The translations under genes and the position numbers were made by a program. This document shows positions 8,528 through 17,946 of a DNA stretch of 64,000 bases, in pieces (within the stretch, counting starts at the first letter, position 1; the number at the start of each line of letters is the position of its first letter). Below the pieces are notes generated by a model. It saw nothing but the letters and a program-made list of their open reading frames with translations. It was not told the origin of the DNA and searched no databases. The stretch lies in assembly GCF_900108585.1 (NCBI RefSeq), contig NZ_UESZ01000001.1, positions 1,612,001 through 1,676,000 on the forward strand. Direction: 5' to 3'. The stretch comes from Branchiibius hedensis. GTDB lineage: Bacteria; Actinomycetota; Actinomycetes; Actinomycetales; Dermatophilaceae.

Positions 8528-9018
8528 TGGCTACGGGCGATCGCTTGGAAGTCACCCGCACCATCCCGGCCGAGGCATCGCGGATCTTCGCGGTGCTGAC
8601 CGACCCGCAGGGGCACGTCGCGATCGACGCATCCGGGATGCTGATGAGCGCCGACGGGCAGCGCGTGACCGCCGTGGGCGATGAGTTCGTCGTCCACATG
8701 GACCGCGAGGCCCTGGGCGACCTGCCCATGGGCGAGTACGACGTGACGGTCACCATCACCCAGTTCGTCCCGGATGCGCTGATCGCGTGGACCATCCTGG
8801 GCACGGTGCGCCCACCGATCGGTCACGTCTACGGATATTCGCTGCAGCCGCAGGGCGATTCGACCCTCGTGACCTCGTTCTACGACTGGTCGCAGATCGC
8901 GCCCACGTGGCGGGACGCCGGCATCTTCCCGGTGATCTCCGAGGCCAATCTGAAGGGCACCCTGGGGATTCTGGATCGCACGGTCCGCCGCGGATACCCG
9001 CAGGCATCGCCACGGTGA
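8527..9018 (+). CDS. SRPBCC/START-like domain protein
   Basis: A 163-residue single-domain protein of the polyketide cyclase/START-like (SRPBCC) fold: RTIPAEASRIFAVLTDP at the N-terminus, a central beta-sheet with VTITQFVPDALIAWTI, and a C-terminal helix (EANLKGTLGILDRTV). Members bind hydrophobic ligands in a cavity; no ligand can be assigned. The ATG at 8527 overlaps the preceding TGA, implying coupled translation with the DUF4190 gene. Confidence 0.8.
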   Translation: MATGDRLEVTRTIPAEASRIFAVLTDPQGHVAIDASGMLMSADGQRVTAVGDEFVVHMDREALGDLPMGEYDVTVTITQFVPDALIAWTILGTVRPPIGHVYGYSLQPQGDSTLVTSFYDWSQIAPTWRDAGIFPVISEANLKGTLGILDRTVRRGYPQASPR

Positions 9019-9039
9019 GCCAGACGCGGATCGAAAGGG

Positions 9040-9112
9040 TGGGCCCGGCCGGGTTCGAACCGACGACACCCGCGGTGTAAACGCGGTGCTCTACCAACTG
9101 AGCTACAGGCCC
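9040..9112 (-). tRNA. tRNA-Val (anticodon TAC)
   Basis: Cloverleaf on the minus strand: acceptor GGGCCTG pairs with CGGGCCC, D-arm GCTC/GAGC, anticodon stem CCGCG/CGCGG with loop TTTACAC (anticodon TAC), T-loop TTCGAAC, discriminator A. CCA is not encoded. Confidence 0.95.
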
Positions 9113-9144
9113 TGATGGGCGGCGCCCAAGACTACAGTGCCGCG

Positions 9145-9603
9145 CTACAAACCCGCGATCGCGTCCGCTGCTTCGCCGAAATCGCGTGCCTCGCCGGGGC
9201 CGTTGACCACTGACCAGCGCAGCACCCCGCCCTGGTCGATCAGGAACGATCCGCGTACGGCGAACCCCGCCTCCTCGTGGAACACCCCGTAGTCGCGGGC
9301 CACCTGCCCGTGCGGCCAGAAGTCCGACAGCAACGGGAACTCGTAGCCCTCTTGCTGACCCCAGGCCTTCAGCGCGGGCATCGGGTCGCAGGAGACCGCC
9401 AGGAAACTCACCGCGTCGTTCTGGTAGCGGGTCAGATCGTCACGGACCCCGCACAATTCACCGGTGCAGATGCCGGAGAAGGCGAACGGATAGAAGACGA
9501 CCAGCGCGGCCTTCGTGCTGAGCACAGCGGACAACGTGACCGGCGCACCGAACTGGTCCTTGAGGGTGAAGTCGGGAGCGGTGTCCCCCACGGCGAGACT
9601 CAT
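9145..9603 (-). CDS. ahpE: AhpE-type one-cysteine peroxiredoxin
   Basis: A 152-residue thioredoxin-fold peroxidase that reduces hydroperoxides. The peroxidatic cysteine is Cys46 in FSGICTGEL, preceded by VVFYPFAF. LLSDFWPHGQVARDYGVF is characteristic of the AhpE branch. A further Cys51 lies close by and Cys78 could act in resolution. The ATG at 9603 overlaps the stop of the DUF3052 gene (ATGA). The pair is conserved in mycobacteria (Rv2238c/Rv2239c) just upstream of aceE, as here. Confidence 0.9.
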   Translation of the reverse strand: MSLAVGDTAPDFTLKDQFGAPVTLSAVLSTKAALVVFYPFAFSGICTGELCGVRDDLTRYQNDAVSFLAVSCDPMPALKAWGQQEGYEFPLLSDFWPHGQVARDYGVFHEEAGFAVRGSFLIDQGGVLRWSVVNGPGEARDFGEAADAIAGL

Positions 9604-10022
9604 CGCTGCTTGCTCTGACCGGCCTGGACCAGTTTGACCGCGATCCACTCCGGGCCGGCCTTGCTGGTCGAACCGACCTTGAGCCCGGCGGTCTGCGCGG
9701 CTTCCTGGATGTCGGCAGCGTCGACGTGGTCGGGATGACCGGCCTTCGGCACCAACAGCAACACGAAGCCCTTGTCGGCCAGGTTGGTCAGTGCGTCGAC
9801 GCAGTCGTCGATGAGATCACCGTCGCCGTCACGCCACCACAACATGACGGCGTCCACGACCCCGTCGAAGTCCTCGTCCTCCAAGGACGCGCCGACGACG
9901 TCCTCGATTGCCGCGCGTAGATCATCGTCGCTGTCCTCGTCCCAGCCGATCTCCTGGACGATCTGACCGTCCGCAAATCCCAGTTTCTCCCAGAAGGCCA
10001 CGTCGATGGCGTTATTCACCAT
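9600..10022 (-). CDS. DUF3052 family protein
   Basis: A 140-residue acidic protein matching the actinobacterial DUF3052 family (Rv2239c-like): LGFADGQIVQEIGWDEDSDDDL at the N-terminus, and LADKGFVLLLVPKAGHPDHV. The function is unknown. The 4 bp overlap with ahpE suggests a redox-related role, but that is only positional. It is divergently transcribed from aceE with ~185 bp between them that must hold both promoters. Confidence 0.85.
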   Translation of the reverse strand: MVNNAIDVAFWEKLGFADGQIVQEIGWDEDSDDDLRAAIEDVVGASLEDEDFDGVVDAVMLWWRDGDGDLIDDCVDALTNLADKGFVLLLVPKAGHPDHVDAADIQEAAQTAGLKVGSTSKAGPEWIAVKLVQAGQSKQR

Positions 10023-10206
10023 GGGCGTAGTCCACTAGGTATCACCGGCGTTCGCAACCCGACCGGCGCGAAAAGGGTCCCTGAGCCGCTATTTCCCGAA
10101 GAATGGGAACTACCGGCGAGTAACCCACCCGGCCCTGCACGCTGGACTCTCGGAGTGCTTCGATGGTTGGAAGCCTCTTCACGGTGTCGCACGAGAGGAG
10201 CCACTC

Positions 10207-12969
10207 ATGACACCTGACCCTGTAACCCCGGCGAACCCGGGCCCACTGCTGAACGGTATTCCGAGTCAGCTACCCGACACTGATCCGGACGAGACCAGCG
10301 AATGGCTGGAATCGCTGGATCAGGTCATCGAACACGGCGGTAAGAACCGCGCCCGCTACGTGATGCTGAAGTTGCTCGAACGAGCCCGTCAGCAGCAGGT
10401 CGGGGTCCCGTCGCTGGTCGCCACGGACTACGTCAACACGATCGGCCCGGAGGCCGAGCCGTGGTTCCCCGGCGATGAGGAGACCGAGCGGCGCTACCGC
10501 AACTGGCTGCGCTGGAACGCCGCCATCATGGTGCACCGTGCGCAGCGGCCCGGGATCGGCGTCGGTGGTCACATCTCCACCTACGCCAGCGCCGCGACCC
10601 TCTACGAAGTCGGCTTCAACCACTTCTTCCGCGGCAAGGACCACGAGGGCGGCGGTGACCAGATCTTCTTCCAGGGTCACGCCTCCCCCGGCATGTACGC
10701 CCGCGCCTTCCTCGAGGGTCGGTTGACCTCTGAACAGCTCGACGGCTTCCGCCAGGAGAAGTCACACATCGTCGACGGTGAGCTCAAGGGCATCCCCTCC
10801 TATCCGCACCCGCGCAACATGCCGGACTTCTGGGAGTTCCCGACCGTCTCGATGGGCATCGGCCCGATGAACGCCGTCTATCAGGCCCAGTTCAACAAGT
10901 ACCTGCACAACCGGGGCTTCAAAGACACCAGCCAGCAACGGGTTTGGGCCTTCCTCGGCGACGGCGAGATGGACGAACCGGAGGCGCGCGGCGTACTCCA
11001 ATTGGCCGGCAACGAGGGCCTGGACAACCTGACGTTCGTCATCAACTGCAACCTGCAGCGGCTCGACGGTCCGGTGCGCGGCAACGGCAAGATCATCCAG
11101 GAGCTGGAGTCCTTCTTCCGGGGCGCCGGCTGGAACGTCATCAAGTGCATCTGGGGCCGCGGCTGGGATCCGCTGCTGTCCGCCGACCGCGACGGCGCCC
11201 TGGTCAACCTGATGAACTCCACGCCCGACGGTGACTACCAGACGTTCCGCGCCAACGACGGCGCCTACGTGCGCGAGCACTTCTTCGGCCGCGACCCGCG
11301 CACCCGCAAACTCGTCGAAGACTGGTCCGACGACGACATCTGGTGGAAGCTCAAGCGCGGTGGCCACGACTACCGCAAGGTGTACGCCGCGTACAAGGCT
11401 GCGACCGAACACGTCGGTCAGCCGACGGTCATCCTGGCGCACACCATCAAGGGCTACAGCCTGGGCACCCACTTCGCCGGGCGCAACGCCACCCACCAGA
11501 TGAAGAAGATGACTCTGGAGGACCTCAAGCAGTTCCGGGACTCGTTGAAGATCCCGATCAGCGACGAGGTCTTGGAGGCTGACCCCTACCTGCCGCCGTA
11601 CTACCACCCCGGCGACGACGACCCGGCAATCCAGTACCTCAAGGAGCGCCGCGCCAAACTCGGTGGCGGGCTACCCAACCGGCGCACCCGGGCGGCGGCG
11701 ATCAAACTGCCGGACGACGCGGCGTACGCGATCGGTAAGAAGGGCTCTGGCAAGCAGGAGATCGCCACCACGATGGGCTTCGTGCGGGTCCTGAAGGATC
11801 TGATGCGCGACAAGGAGTTCGGCAAGCACGTGGTGCCGATCATCCCAGACGAGGCGCGCACCTTCGGGATGGACTCGTTCTTCCCGACCGCCAAGATCTA
11901 TAACCCGCACGGCCAGCACTACACCTCGGTGGACCACGAGTTGATGCTGTCCTACAAGGAAGCCGTGGACGGGCAGATCCTGCACCTGGGGATCAACGAG
12001 GGTGGCTCGACGGCAGCCTTCACCGCGGTGGGCACGTCGTACGCGACGCACGGGATCCACATGGTGCCGATCTACATCTTCTACTCGATGTTCGGCTTCC
12101 AGCGGACCGCGGACTACCTGTGGGCGGCAGCGGACCAGATGACCCGCGGCTTCCTGATCGGTGCGACCGCCGGGCGGACCACGTTGACCGGTGAAGGTCT
12201 GCAGCACGCGGACGGTCACTCGCATCTGCTCGCGGAGACCAACCCGGCCGTCGTGGCCTACGACCCGGCGTACGTCTACGAGTTGACGCACATCGTCAAG
12301 GACGGTCTGCGCCGCATGTACGGCGATCAGCCGGAGAACGTGTACTACTACCTGACCGTCTACAACGAGCCGATGGTCCAACCGGCTGAGCCCGAAAACG
12401 TTGACGTGGAGGGCATTCTCAAGGGAATGCACCGCATCAGCGAAGGCTCCGGCGACGGGCCGCGGGCGCAGTTGCTGGCTTCTGGCGTCGGCGTGCCGTG
12501 GGCCCTGGAGGCGCAGGAACTGCTCAAGGACGACTGGGGTGTCGCGGCCGACGTCTGGTCGGTGACGTCCTGGAACGAACTGCGCCGGGACGGCCTGGCG
12601 TGCGACGAGCACAACTTCCTGCACCCGCAGGAGGAGCCGCGCACGGCGTACGTCACCCAGCGCCTGGCCGACACCCAGGGCCCGGTCGTGGCGACCTCGG
12701 ACTGGGAGCGCGGCGTCCAGGACCAGATCCGCGAATGGGTGCCCGGCGACTACGTCACGCTGGGCGCGGACGGGTTCGGCTTCAGCGACACCCGCGCCGC
12801 GGCGCGGCGGTTCTTCCACATCGACGGACCGTCGCTGGCGGTGCGCACGCTGCAGGAGTTGGGCCGCCGCGGCGAGGTCGATCCCGCCCTGGCGGCGCAG
12901 GCCGCCGAGAAGTACCGGTTGTTGGATGTCACTGCAGGCACCTCCGGCAACGCGGGTGGGGAGTCTTAA
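10207..12969 (+). CDS. aceE: Pyruvate dehydrogenase E1 component (homodimeric type)
   Basis: A 920-residue thiamine-diphosphate enzyme that decarboxylates pyruvate and acetylates the lipoyl group of E2. The ThDP/Mg motif runs from [12 protein letters not shown] (near residue 254) to [13 protein letters not shown]. Other signatures are [20 protein letters not shown] and YGFQ-like [16 protein letters not shown]. The length fits the AceE class used by actinobacteria rather than E1 alpha/beta. The ATG at 10207 is preceded by GAGAGGAG. Its position beside the fab genes links acetyl-CoA supply to fatty acid synthesis, as in mycobacteria. A strong hairpin follows. Confidence 0.97.
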   Translation: MTPDPVTPANPGPLLNGIPSQLPDTDPDETSEWLESLDQVIEHGGKNRARYVMLKLLERARQQQVGVPSLVATDYVNTIGPEAEPWFPGDEETERRYRNWLRWNAAIMVHRAQRPGIGVGGHISTYASAATLYEVGFNHFFRGKDHEGGGDQIFFQGHASPGMYARAFLEGRLTSEQLDGFRQEKSHIVDGELKGIPSYPHPRNMPDFWEFPTVSMGIGPMNAVYQAQFNKYLHNRGFKDTSQQRVWAFLGDGEMDEPEARGVLQLAGNEGLDNLTFVINCNLQRLDGPVRGNGKIIQELESFFRGAGWNVIKCIWGRGWDPLLSADRDGALVNLMNSTPDGDYQTFRANDGAYVREHFFGRDPRTRKLVEDWSDDDIWWKLKRGGHDYRKVYAAYKAATEHVGQPTVILAHTIKGYSLGTHFAGRNATHQMKKMTLEDLKQFRDSLKIPISDEVLEADPYLPPYYHPGDDDPAIQYLKERRAKLGGGLPNRRTRAAAIKLPDDAAYAIGKKGSGKQEIATTMGFVRVLKDLMRDKEFGKHVVPIIPDEARTFGMDSFFPTAKIYNPHGQHYTSVDHELMLSYKEAVDGQILHLGINEGGSTAAFTAVGTSYATHGIHMVPIYIFYSMFGFQRTADYLWAAADQMTRGFLIGATAGRTTLTGEGLQHADGHSHLLAETNPAVVAYDPAYVYELTHIVKDGLRRMYGDQPENVYYYLTVYNEPMVQPAEPENVDVEGILKGMHRISEGSGDGPRAQLLASGVGVPWALEAQELLKDDWGVAADVWSVTSWNELRRDGLACDEHNFLHPQEEPRTAYVTQRLADTQGPVVATSDWERGVQDQIREWVPGDYVTLGADGFGFSDTRAAARRFFHIDGPSLAVRTLQELGRRGEVDPALAAQAAEKYRLLDVTAGTSGNAGGES

Positions 12970-12982
12970 CCGGGCTCGACCG

Positions 12983-13025
12983 GCAGAGCGCGACCGGCGG
13001 TCATTGACCGCTGGTCGCGCTCTGC
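12983..13025 (+). terminator. Hairpin terminator after aceE
   Basis: GCAGAGCGCGACC (12983-12995) pairs perfectly with GGTCGCGCTCTGC (13013-13025). The loop contains a second inner inverted repeat (GCGGTCA/TGACCGC), giving a stem of about 20 bp, 14 bp after the aceE stop. Confidence 0.8.
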
Positions 13026-13124
13026 ATGTCCCCGCCCGTAAGGGTGGAGTAGCCCACTGCGGTGGATAGTTCCCCTAACGTCGGCTGATCTCAGGGTCTC
13101 TGGCCGTCAACCGAAGGGGAACCG

Positions 13125-14642
13125 ATGGACATCACCCGCAAGAAGAGCGTCGACGACGTCATCCACCAGAACGACGAGGACCCGGAAGCAGCCGAAGAAC
13201 ACGGCGGCAGTCTGCGCAAAAGTCTCGGTGTCTGGGACCTGATCGGGTTCGGGATCGGCATCGTCATCGGTACCGGCATCTTCACGCTGACCGGTGTCCA
13301 GGCCAAGAACAACGCCGGCCCCGCCATCGTCATCTCCTTCCTGATTGCCGGTGGCGTATCCCTGCTGGCCGCGCTGTGTTACGCCGAACTGGCCGCCGCG
13401 GTCCCGACCGCCGGCAGTTCCTACACCTACGCCTACACGACGATCGGCGAGATCTTCGCCTGGATCATCGCGTGGGATCTGATCCTCGAATTCGCCTTGG
13501 GCGCAGCGGTGGTCGCGCGCGGCTGGTCGGGCTATATCGCCGGCGTGTTCAACCTGCCGTCCAAGTGGTTCGCCGAAGAAGGATCTGTCGTCAACATCGG
13601 CGCCATCTTCATCACCCTGCTGCTCGGCTACGTCGCCCTACGCGGCATCCGGGAGAGCAAGTGGGTCACCAACGGCCTGGTGGCCATCAAGGTCATCGTC
13701 TGCATCTTCGTCATCGCGGTCGGTGCGTTCTACGTCAAGACCCACAACTGGGTCCCGTTCATCCCGCCCGCCCAGCCCGCCAAGTCCTCGGGCGCCGAAC
13801 TGACCGCACCGCTGTGGCAGTTCCTGACGGGCGTCACCCCCAGCCACTTCGGCATCGCCGGCGTGCTCGTCGCGGCGGCTGTGGTGTTCTTCGCCTACTC
13901 CGGTTTCGAGGCGGTCGCCAACCTCGGCGAGGAGACCAAGAAGCCCGAGCGCGACATGCCGCTGGGCCTTTTGGGCACCCTCGGCATCTGCACCCTGCTG
14001 TACGTCGGGGTCTGTCTGGTGATGACCGGAATGGTCAACTACCGCGACCTCTCCGAGGCAGACGCCGTCGCCGACGTCTTCCACCAGGTGGGGGTCGGCT
14101 GGGCCGGCATCCTGATCGGCATCGCGGCCGTTGCCGGACTGAGCTCGGTGATCCTGGTGGACATCATCGCCATGGGTCGCATCGGTTTCGCGTTGGCCCG
14201 TGACGGTCTGCTGCCGCCGATCTTCCGCAAGGTGCACCCCTCGTGGGGTACCCCGGTGCTGATGACCGCGCTCACCATCGGCACGGTGGCTGTGTTGGCT
14301 GGGTTCGTCCCGATCAGCGTGCTGGCCGAGATGGTCAGCATCGGAACGTTGTTCGCCTTCGTGGTGGTCTCGATCGCGGTGATCGTCCTGCGCAAGACCC
14401 AGCCGGACATGAAGCGCCCGTTCCGCACTCCCCTGGTGCCGCTGGTGCCGATCCTGGCTACGGCATGCTGTCTGGCCCTGATGGCCAGCCTCGCGGTCGA
14501 GACCTGGATCCGCTTCCTGGTCTGGTTGGCCATCGGCCTGCTGGTCTACTTCTCCTACGGCCGCAAGCACGCCCGGCTGGCGAAGATCGACATCGCAGGT
14601 GAGCTGACGCAGGACGGCACCATCCCGGGAAGTCCGCAATGA
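13125..14642 (+). CDS. APC-family amino acid permease
   Basis: A 505-residue transporter of the amino acid-polyamine-organocation family (cationic amino acid transporter-like). TM1 has the conserved GIGIVIGTGIFTLTG loop, TM3 the motif LCYAELAAAVPTAGSSYTY, and TM6 YSGFEAVANLGEETKKPERDMP. About 12 hydrophobic segments follow a charged N-terminal tail of ~35 residues. The substrate is not resolvable. The stop codon overlaps the start of a universal stress protein gene by 4 bp, a pairing seen in other bacteria where the stress protein modulates the permease. Confidence 0.9.
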   Translation: MDITRKKSVDDVIHQNDEDPEAAEEHGGSLRKSLGVWDLIGFGIGIVIGTGIFTLTGVQAKNNAGPAIVISFLIAGGVSLLAALCYAELAAAVPTAGSSYTYAYTTIGEIFAWIIAWDLILEFALGAAVVARGWSGYIAGVFNLPSKWFAEEGSVVNIGAIFITLLLGYVALRGIRESKWVTNGLVAIKVIVCIFVIAVGAFYVKTHNWVPFIPPAQPAKSSGAELTAPLWQFLTGVTPSHFGIAGVLVAAAVVFFAYSGFEAVANLGEETKKPERDMPLGLLGTLGICTLLYVGVCLVMTGMVNYRDLSEADAVADVFHQVGVGWAGILIGIAAVAGLSSVILVDIIAMGRIGFALARDGLLPPIFRKVHPSWGTPVLMTALTIGTVAVLAGFVPISVLAEMVSIGTLFAFVVVSIAVIVLRKTQPDMKRPFRTPLVPLVPILATACCLALMASLAVETWIRFLVWLAIGLLVYFSYGRKHARLAKIDIAGELTQDGTIPGSPQ

Positions 14643-15523
14643 GCATCGTTGTCGGGTTCGGACCGCACCCCTCGACCAATTCGGGGCTGTACCTCGCCGC
14701 GCAACTGGCGAGGACCACCGGTGACGAACTCGTGTTGTGCTGCATCATCCAGAGCTTGGCGGAGTCACCGGCCATGCGGGACCCGGCCGGCATCGACAGC
14801 GAATGGCAGCATCGGATCCAGGAAGCCGCCGCCGAAGCGCTGGCGGCTGCGCGAGATCGATTGCCCGCGGACCTGCCCGTGACCGAGGTGGTCCGCAGCG
14901 GCCGGTCGGTCCCGGCAATTCTGCAGCGAGAGGGCGACGCCCGGCGCGCCCGCGTGCTGGTCGTGGGTTCCTCGACGTCCGGTCCGTTGGGTCAGATCAG
15001 TCTTGGCAGCACATCGGACCGGTTGGTGCACAGTTCGTCGCTGCCCGTGGGTCTGGCGCCGCGGGGTTACCGCCCCGGCGAGGACACCGTCAAACGGGTC
15101 GTCCTCGCCGTGCGACCAGGGCACAGCGACCTGGCCCTGAGCGACGAAGCCGCCGCGTTGTGCAACTGGCTCGCAGTGCCGGCGACTCTGGTGACCTTCG
15201 CGGTCCGTGACTCGGCGGCCCTGACGGTGTTCGCCGACCAGGGCGTCTTCGACAGTTGGCGAGCCGATGCCGTGGCGGCCCAGCAACGCATCAGCGACGA
15301 GCTGGAGCAGTCCGGGGTGACGATTTCTCGGGTTGGAGTGCTCGTCGGATCACGGTGGTCGCGCACCACCGAGCAGTTCGACTGGTCGCCCGGCGACCTG
15401 CTGGTCTTGGGGTCCAGCGAGCACGCTCCACTGGCCCGGGTGTTCCTCGGATCGACCGCCACCCGCATCGTGCGCACCTCCCCGGTGCCGACGGTGCTGC
15501 TGCCGCGTCGTCGACGGGCCTGA
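14639..15523 (+). CDS. Tandem universal stress protein (UspA family)
   Basis: A 294-residue protein with two Usp domains. Domain 1 (~1-142) carries the ATP-loop-like VVGSSTSGPLGQISLGSTSD; domain 2 (~155-294) carries LVLGSSEHAPLARVFLGSTA. Both match the G-2x-G-9x-G(S/T) pattern of ATP-binding Usp proteins. It is translationally coupled to the amino acid permease gene (ATGA). Its stop abuts the stop of the convergent glycerophosphodiesterase gene with no bases between. Confidence 0.9.
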   Translation: MSIVVGFGPHPSTNSGLYLAAQLARTTGDELVLCCIIQSLAESPAMRDPAGIDSEWQHRIQEAAAEALAAARDRLPADLPVTEVVRSGRSVPAILQREGDARRARVLVVGSSTSGPLGQISLGSTSDRLVHSSSLPVGLAPRGYRPGEDTVKRVVLAVRPGHSDLALSDEAAALCNWLAVPATLVTFAVRDSAALTVFADQGVFDSWRADAVAAQQRISDELEQSGVTISRVGVLVGSRWSRTTEQFDWSPGDLLVLGSSEHAPLARVFLGSTATRIVRTSPVPTVLLPRRRRA

Positions 15524-16561
15524 TCAGCCGGCGTGGGCGAACACCTCCGCCCGGGCGTGCACCGCGACGTCCGGGTGGTCGGTGATCAGGGCATCCACTC
15601 CGGCCCGCGCGAAGATCGCCAGCTCCGCCAGTCCGTCACCGAACTCCTGCGGGACCCGGCTGGAGCGCAAATCGACTGGCAGGAAAGTGTTTTCGGTCCG
15701 GAAGGTCCACACGTGCACGCGCAGGCCGACGTCGTGCGCATGGCGCACCAGGTCGGTGGGCCGGCCCAGGGACCCGTCGGATCGGCGCACGATCACCTGG
15801 TCCTTGCTCGGGCCGATGCCGGTGACCCACGTGGAGATCAGGCGCAGCGCGCGCGGAGTCACCAGATCGGCGTACGTGCGCGCGTCCGCGGTGCCGGCCA
15901 AGTCCGATGGCGCGCCCTCCCGCTCGGTGAGCATCAGCAGCGGGGTGCGCAACCCCAGATCCTCCCGTAGCCGGATCAGGCTCGTCAGTTCGAAGGACTG
16001 CACGAAGACCGGTGCGTTCGGCGCATCGAGGCGGGCATCACGCAGCGCGTGGGTCACGGCGCCCTCCAGATCCAGTCCACGAGCCCGGAAGTACGCCGCG
16101 TGCTTGAGTTCCGGGCTCACCCCGACGATGCGGCTCAACTCCTGCGAGAGCGAACGCCGCAGCGCCAGCAACTCATCGAAGGTGGGGATCCGCAGGCGGC
16201 GTTCGTAGATCGTGTTCGCCTGGCGCAACCGGGGTAGTCGTTCGACGGCCCACAACGTCTTGATCTCCGCAAGGGTGAAGTCCTCGCTGAACCAACCGGT
16301 GCGCTCCACGCCGTCAACAACCCGGGAGGTACGCCGATCGGCGAATTCCCGGCGAGCGGCCACGTCCGTGGTGCGGGACAGTTCGTTCTCGTGCCGGCAG
16401 ATCGCCACGCCGTCGGCCGTCATCACCAGGTCTGCCTCGAGGCTGTCCGCGCCGAGCCGCGCCGCGAGTTCGTAGGCGGGCAACGTGTGTTCGGGGCGGT
16501 AGCCGCTCGCACCGCGATGACCGATCACGAGCGGCGGTTCGTCCAGCCGGTAGGCCACCAT
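15524..16561 (-). CDS. Glycerophosphodiester phosphodiesterase
   Basis: A 345-residue GDPD-family TIM-barrel enzyme that hydrolyses glycerophosphodiesters to sn-glycerol 3-phosphate and an alcohol. The catalytic motif is GHRGASGYRPEHT (residues 13-25), followed by the metal ligands ADLVMTADGV and RHENELSRTTD, and the C-terminal DALITDHPD. No signal peptide is visible, so it is probably cytoplasmic, like the long GlpQ homologues of actinobacteria. Confidence 0.92.
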   Translation of the reverse strand: MVAYRLDEPPLVIGHRGASGYRPEHTLPAYELAARLGADSLEADLVMTADGVAICRHENELSRTTDVAARREFADRRTSRVVDGVERTGWFSEDFTLAEIKTLWAVERLPRLRQANTIYERRLRIPTFDELLALRRSLSQELSRIVGVSPELKHAAYFRARGLDLEGAVTHALRDARLDAPNAPVFVQSFELTSLIRLREDLGLRTPLLMLTEREGAPSDLAGTADARTYADLVTPRALRLISTWVTGIGPSKDQVIVRRSDGSLGRPTDLVRHAHDVGLRVHVWTFRTENTFLPVDLRSSRVPQEFGDGLAELAIFARAGVDALITDHPDVAVHARAEVFAHAG

Positions 16562-16700
16562 GATCAGACTTCACCGGCCCAACGCGACGTCGAGGCATCA
16601 CCAGGGTGCCGCGGGAGGGAACCGCTGGTGAACACTGCCCGCGCGCACAGAGGTCCTGTGGAGGGAATCCACAAACAGCGGCCGGTATCGTGCAGCTGAG

Positions 16701-17855
16701 ATGACAATCACATCGAACACTCGGGAACACACCTGGCGCCGTCTGCAAGGGGCCGCCGGGGCGATGGCGACCGCCGCGATCCAGCAGATGGAGGCGGAGC
16801 ACTCGTGGTATCGGGAGTTGTCCGCCGAGGAGCGCTCCTGGGTGGGCATGGTGGCCCAGGCCGGTATCGGTGGCTTCATCGACTGGTACCGCACCAACGG
16901 GACCGAGCCGTCTTCGGCCACCGACATCTTCGACCCGGCGCCGGCCGAGTTGGCGCGGACGATCAGCCTGAGCCACACGTTGGATCTGATCCGGACCAGC
17001 ATCGGCGTCGTGGAGGACCGGGTCCCGCTGCTGGCCGACGACGCCGACCGCGTTGAGCTGCGCGAAGCAGTCCTGATCTATTCGCGGGAGATCGCGTTCG
17101 CGGCGGCGACCGTCTACGCCCAGGCTGCGGAGGCGCGCGGCGCCTGGGACGCCCGGCTGGAGGCGCACGTCATCGACGCCGTGTTGCGCGCAGAGGCCGA
17201 TGAAGCGCTCCGCTCGCGGGTGGCCGCTCTCGGCTGGGATGAGGTGCACCACGTCCTGGTCGCGGTCGGCCGCGCACCCAGTGGTGCCCACAGTGCGATC
17301 GTGGACGGTCTGCGGCGCGATACCCGCCGGGCTGACCTCGACTCACTGGTGTCGGTGCAGGGCCGCACGCTGATCGCGATCATCGGCGGGGTCACCGACC
17401 CCCTCGCCCAGCTCCAGCCGTTGACCGAGCACTGGGCGCCCGGGCCGATCGTGCTCGGGCCGACCGTCCCGCACGTCTTCGCCGCCGGCCGCAGCGCCCG
17501 GGCCGCCCTGTCGGGCTACGGTGCTGCTCCCGCCTGGCCGGACGCACCGCGGCTGTGTCCGGCCGACGAATTGCTGGCCGAACGTGCCCTGCACGGCGAC
17601 AGCCACGCCCGCCGCACCCTGGTGGATCGGGTGCTGCGCCCGCTGCGCGACCGAGACGCCCTTCGCGAAACCGCTCTCGGCTTCCTGGCCCAGCCCAGCC
17701 TGGAAGCCACCGCGCGAGCGCTCTTCGTGCACGCCAACACCGTGCGCTACCGCCTCGGACAGTTCGCCGAGGCCACCGGTTACGACCTCACCGATGTGCG
17801 GGAGGCCTTCGTGGTCCGGATCGCGTTTGCCTTCGCCGCCTGGGACGAGCGCTGA
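16701..17855 (+). CDS. PucR-family transcriptional regulator (FasR-like)
   Basis: A 384-residue regulator with an N-terminal sensory region (residues ~1-160), a GGDEF-like/CdaR central part, and a C-terminal PucR helix-turn-helix (GFLAQPSLEATARALFVHANTVRYRLGQF as the HTH core, residues ~325-355). In Streptomyces the PucR-like FasR sits directly upstream of fabD-fabH-acpP-fabF and activates it. The same arrangement here makes this the probable regulator of the downstream fab operon. The ATG at 16701 is preceded by a 140 bp gap. Confidence 0.88.
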   Translation: MTITSNTREHTWRRLQGAAGAMATAAIQQMEAEHSWYRELSAEERSWVGMVAQAGIGGFIDWYRTNGTEPSSATDIFDPAPAELARTISLSHTLDLIRTSIGVVEDRVPLLADDADRVELREAVLIYSREIAFAAATVYAQAAEARGAWDARLEAHVIDAVLRAEADEALRSRVAALGWDEVHHVLVAVGRAPSGAHSAIVDGLRRDTRRADLDSLVSVQGRTLIAIIGGVTDPLAQLQPLTEHWAPGPIVLGPTVPHVFAAGRSARAALSGYGAAPAWPDAPRLCPADELLAERALHGDSHARRTLVDRVLRPLRDRDALRETALGFLAQPSLEATARALFVHANTVRYRLGQFAEATGYDLTDVREAFVVRIAFAFAAWDER

Positions 17856-17876
17856 GCGGCTTTGTAGGAACCCCAC

Positions 17877-17895
17877 AGATTCGTCGGACGAATCT
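17877..17895. promoter_or_regulatory. 19 bp near-perfect palindrome between the regulator and fabD
   Basis: AGATTCGTC-G-GACGAATCT is a perfect inverted repeat of 9 bp arms around one base, 50 bp before the fabD start. The short spacing makes an operator more likely than a terminator. It is the best candidate binding site for the adjacent PucR-type regulator or another lipid regulator; this is inference. Confidence 0.55.
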
Positions 17896-17946
17896 CATGG
17901 TGTCACCGGTCGCTGATCGCGGGGTCACCTCGGCAGGGTAGAGATC

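Noticed and set aside
13027-13124. Possible riboswitch in the leader of the APC permease gene
   Set aside because: No recognisable conserved riboswitch core; only short inverted repeats.
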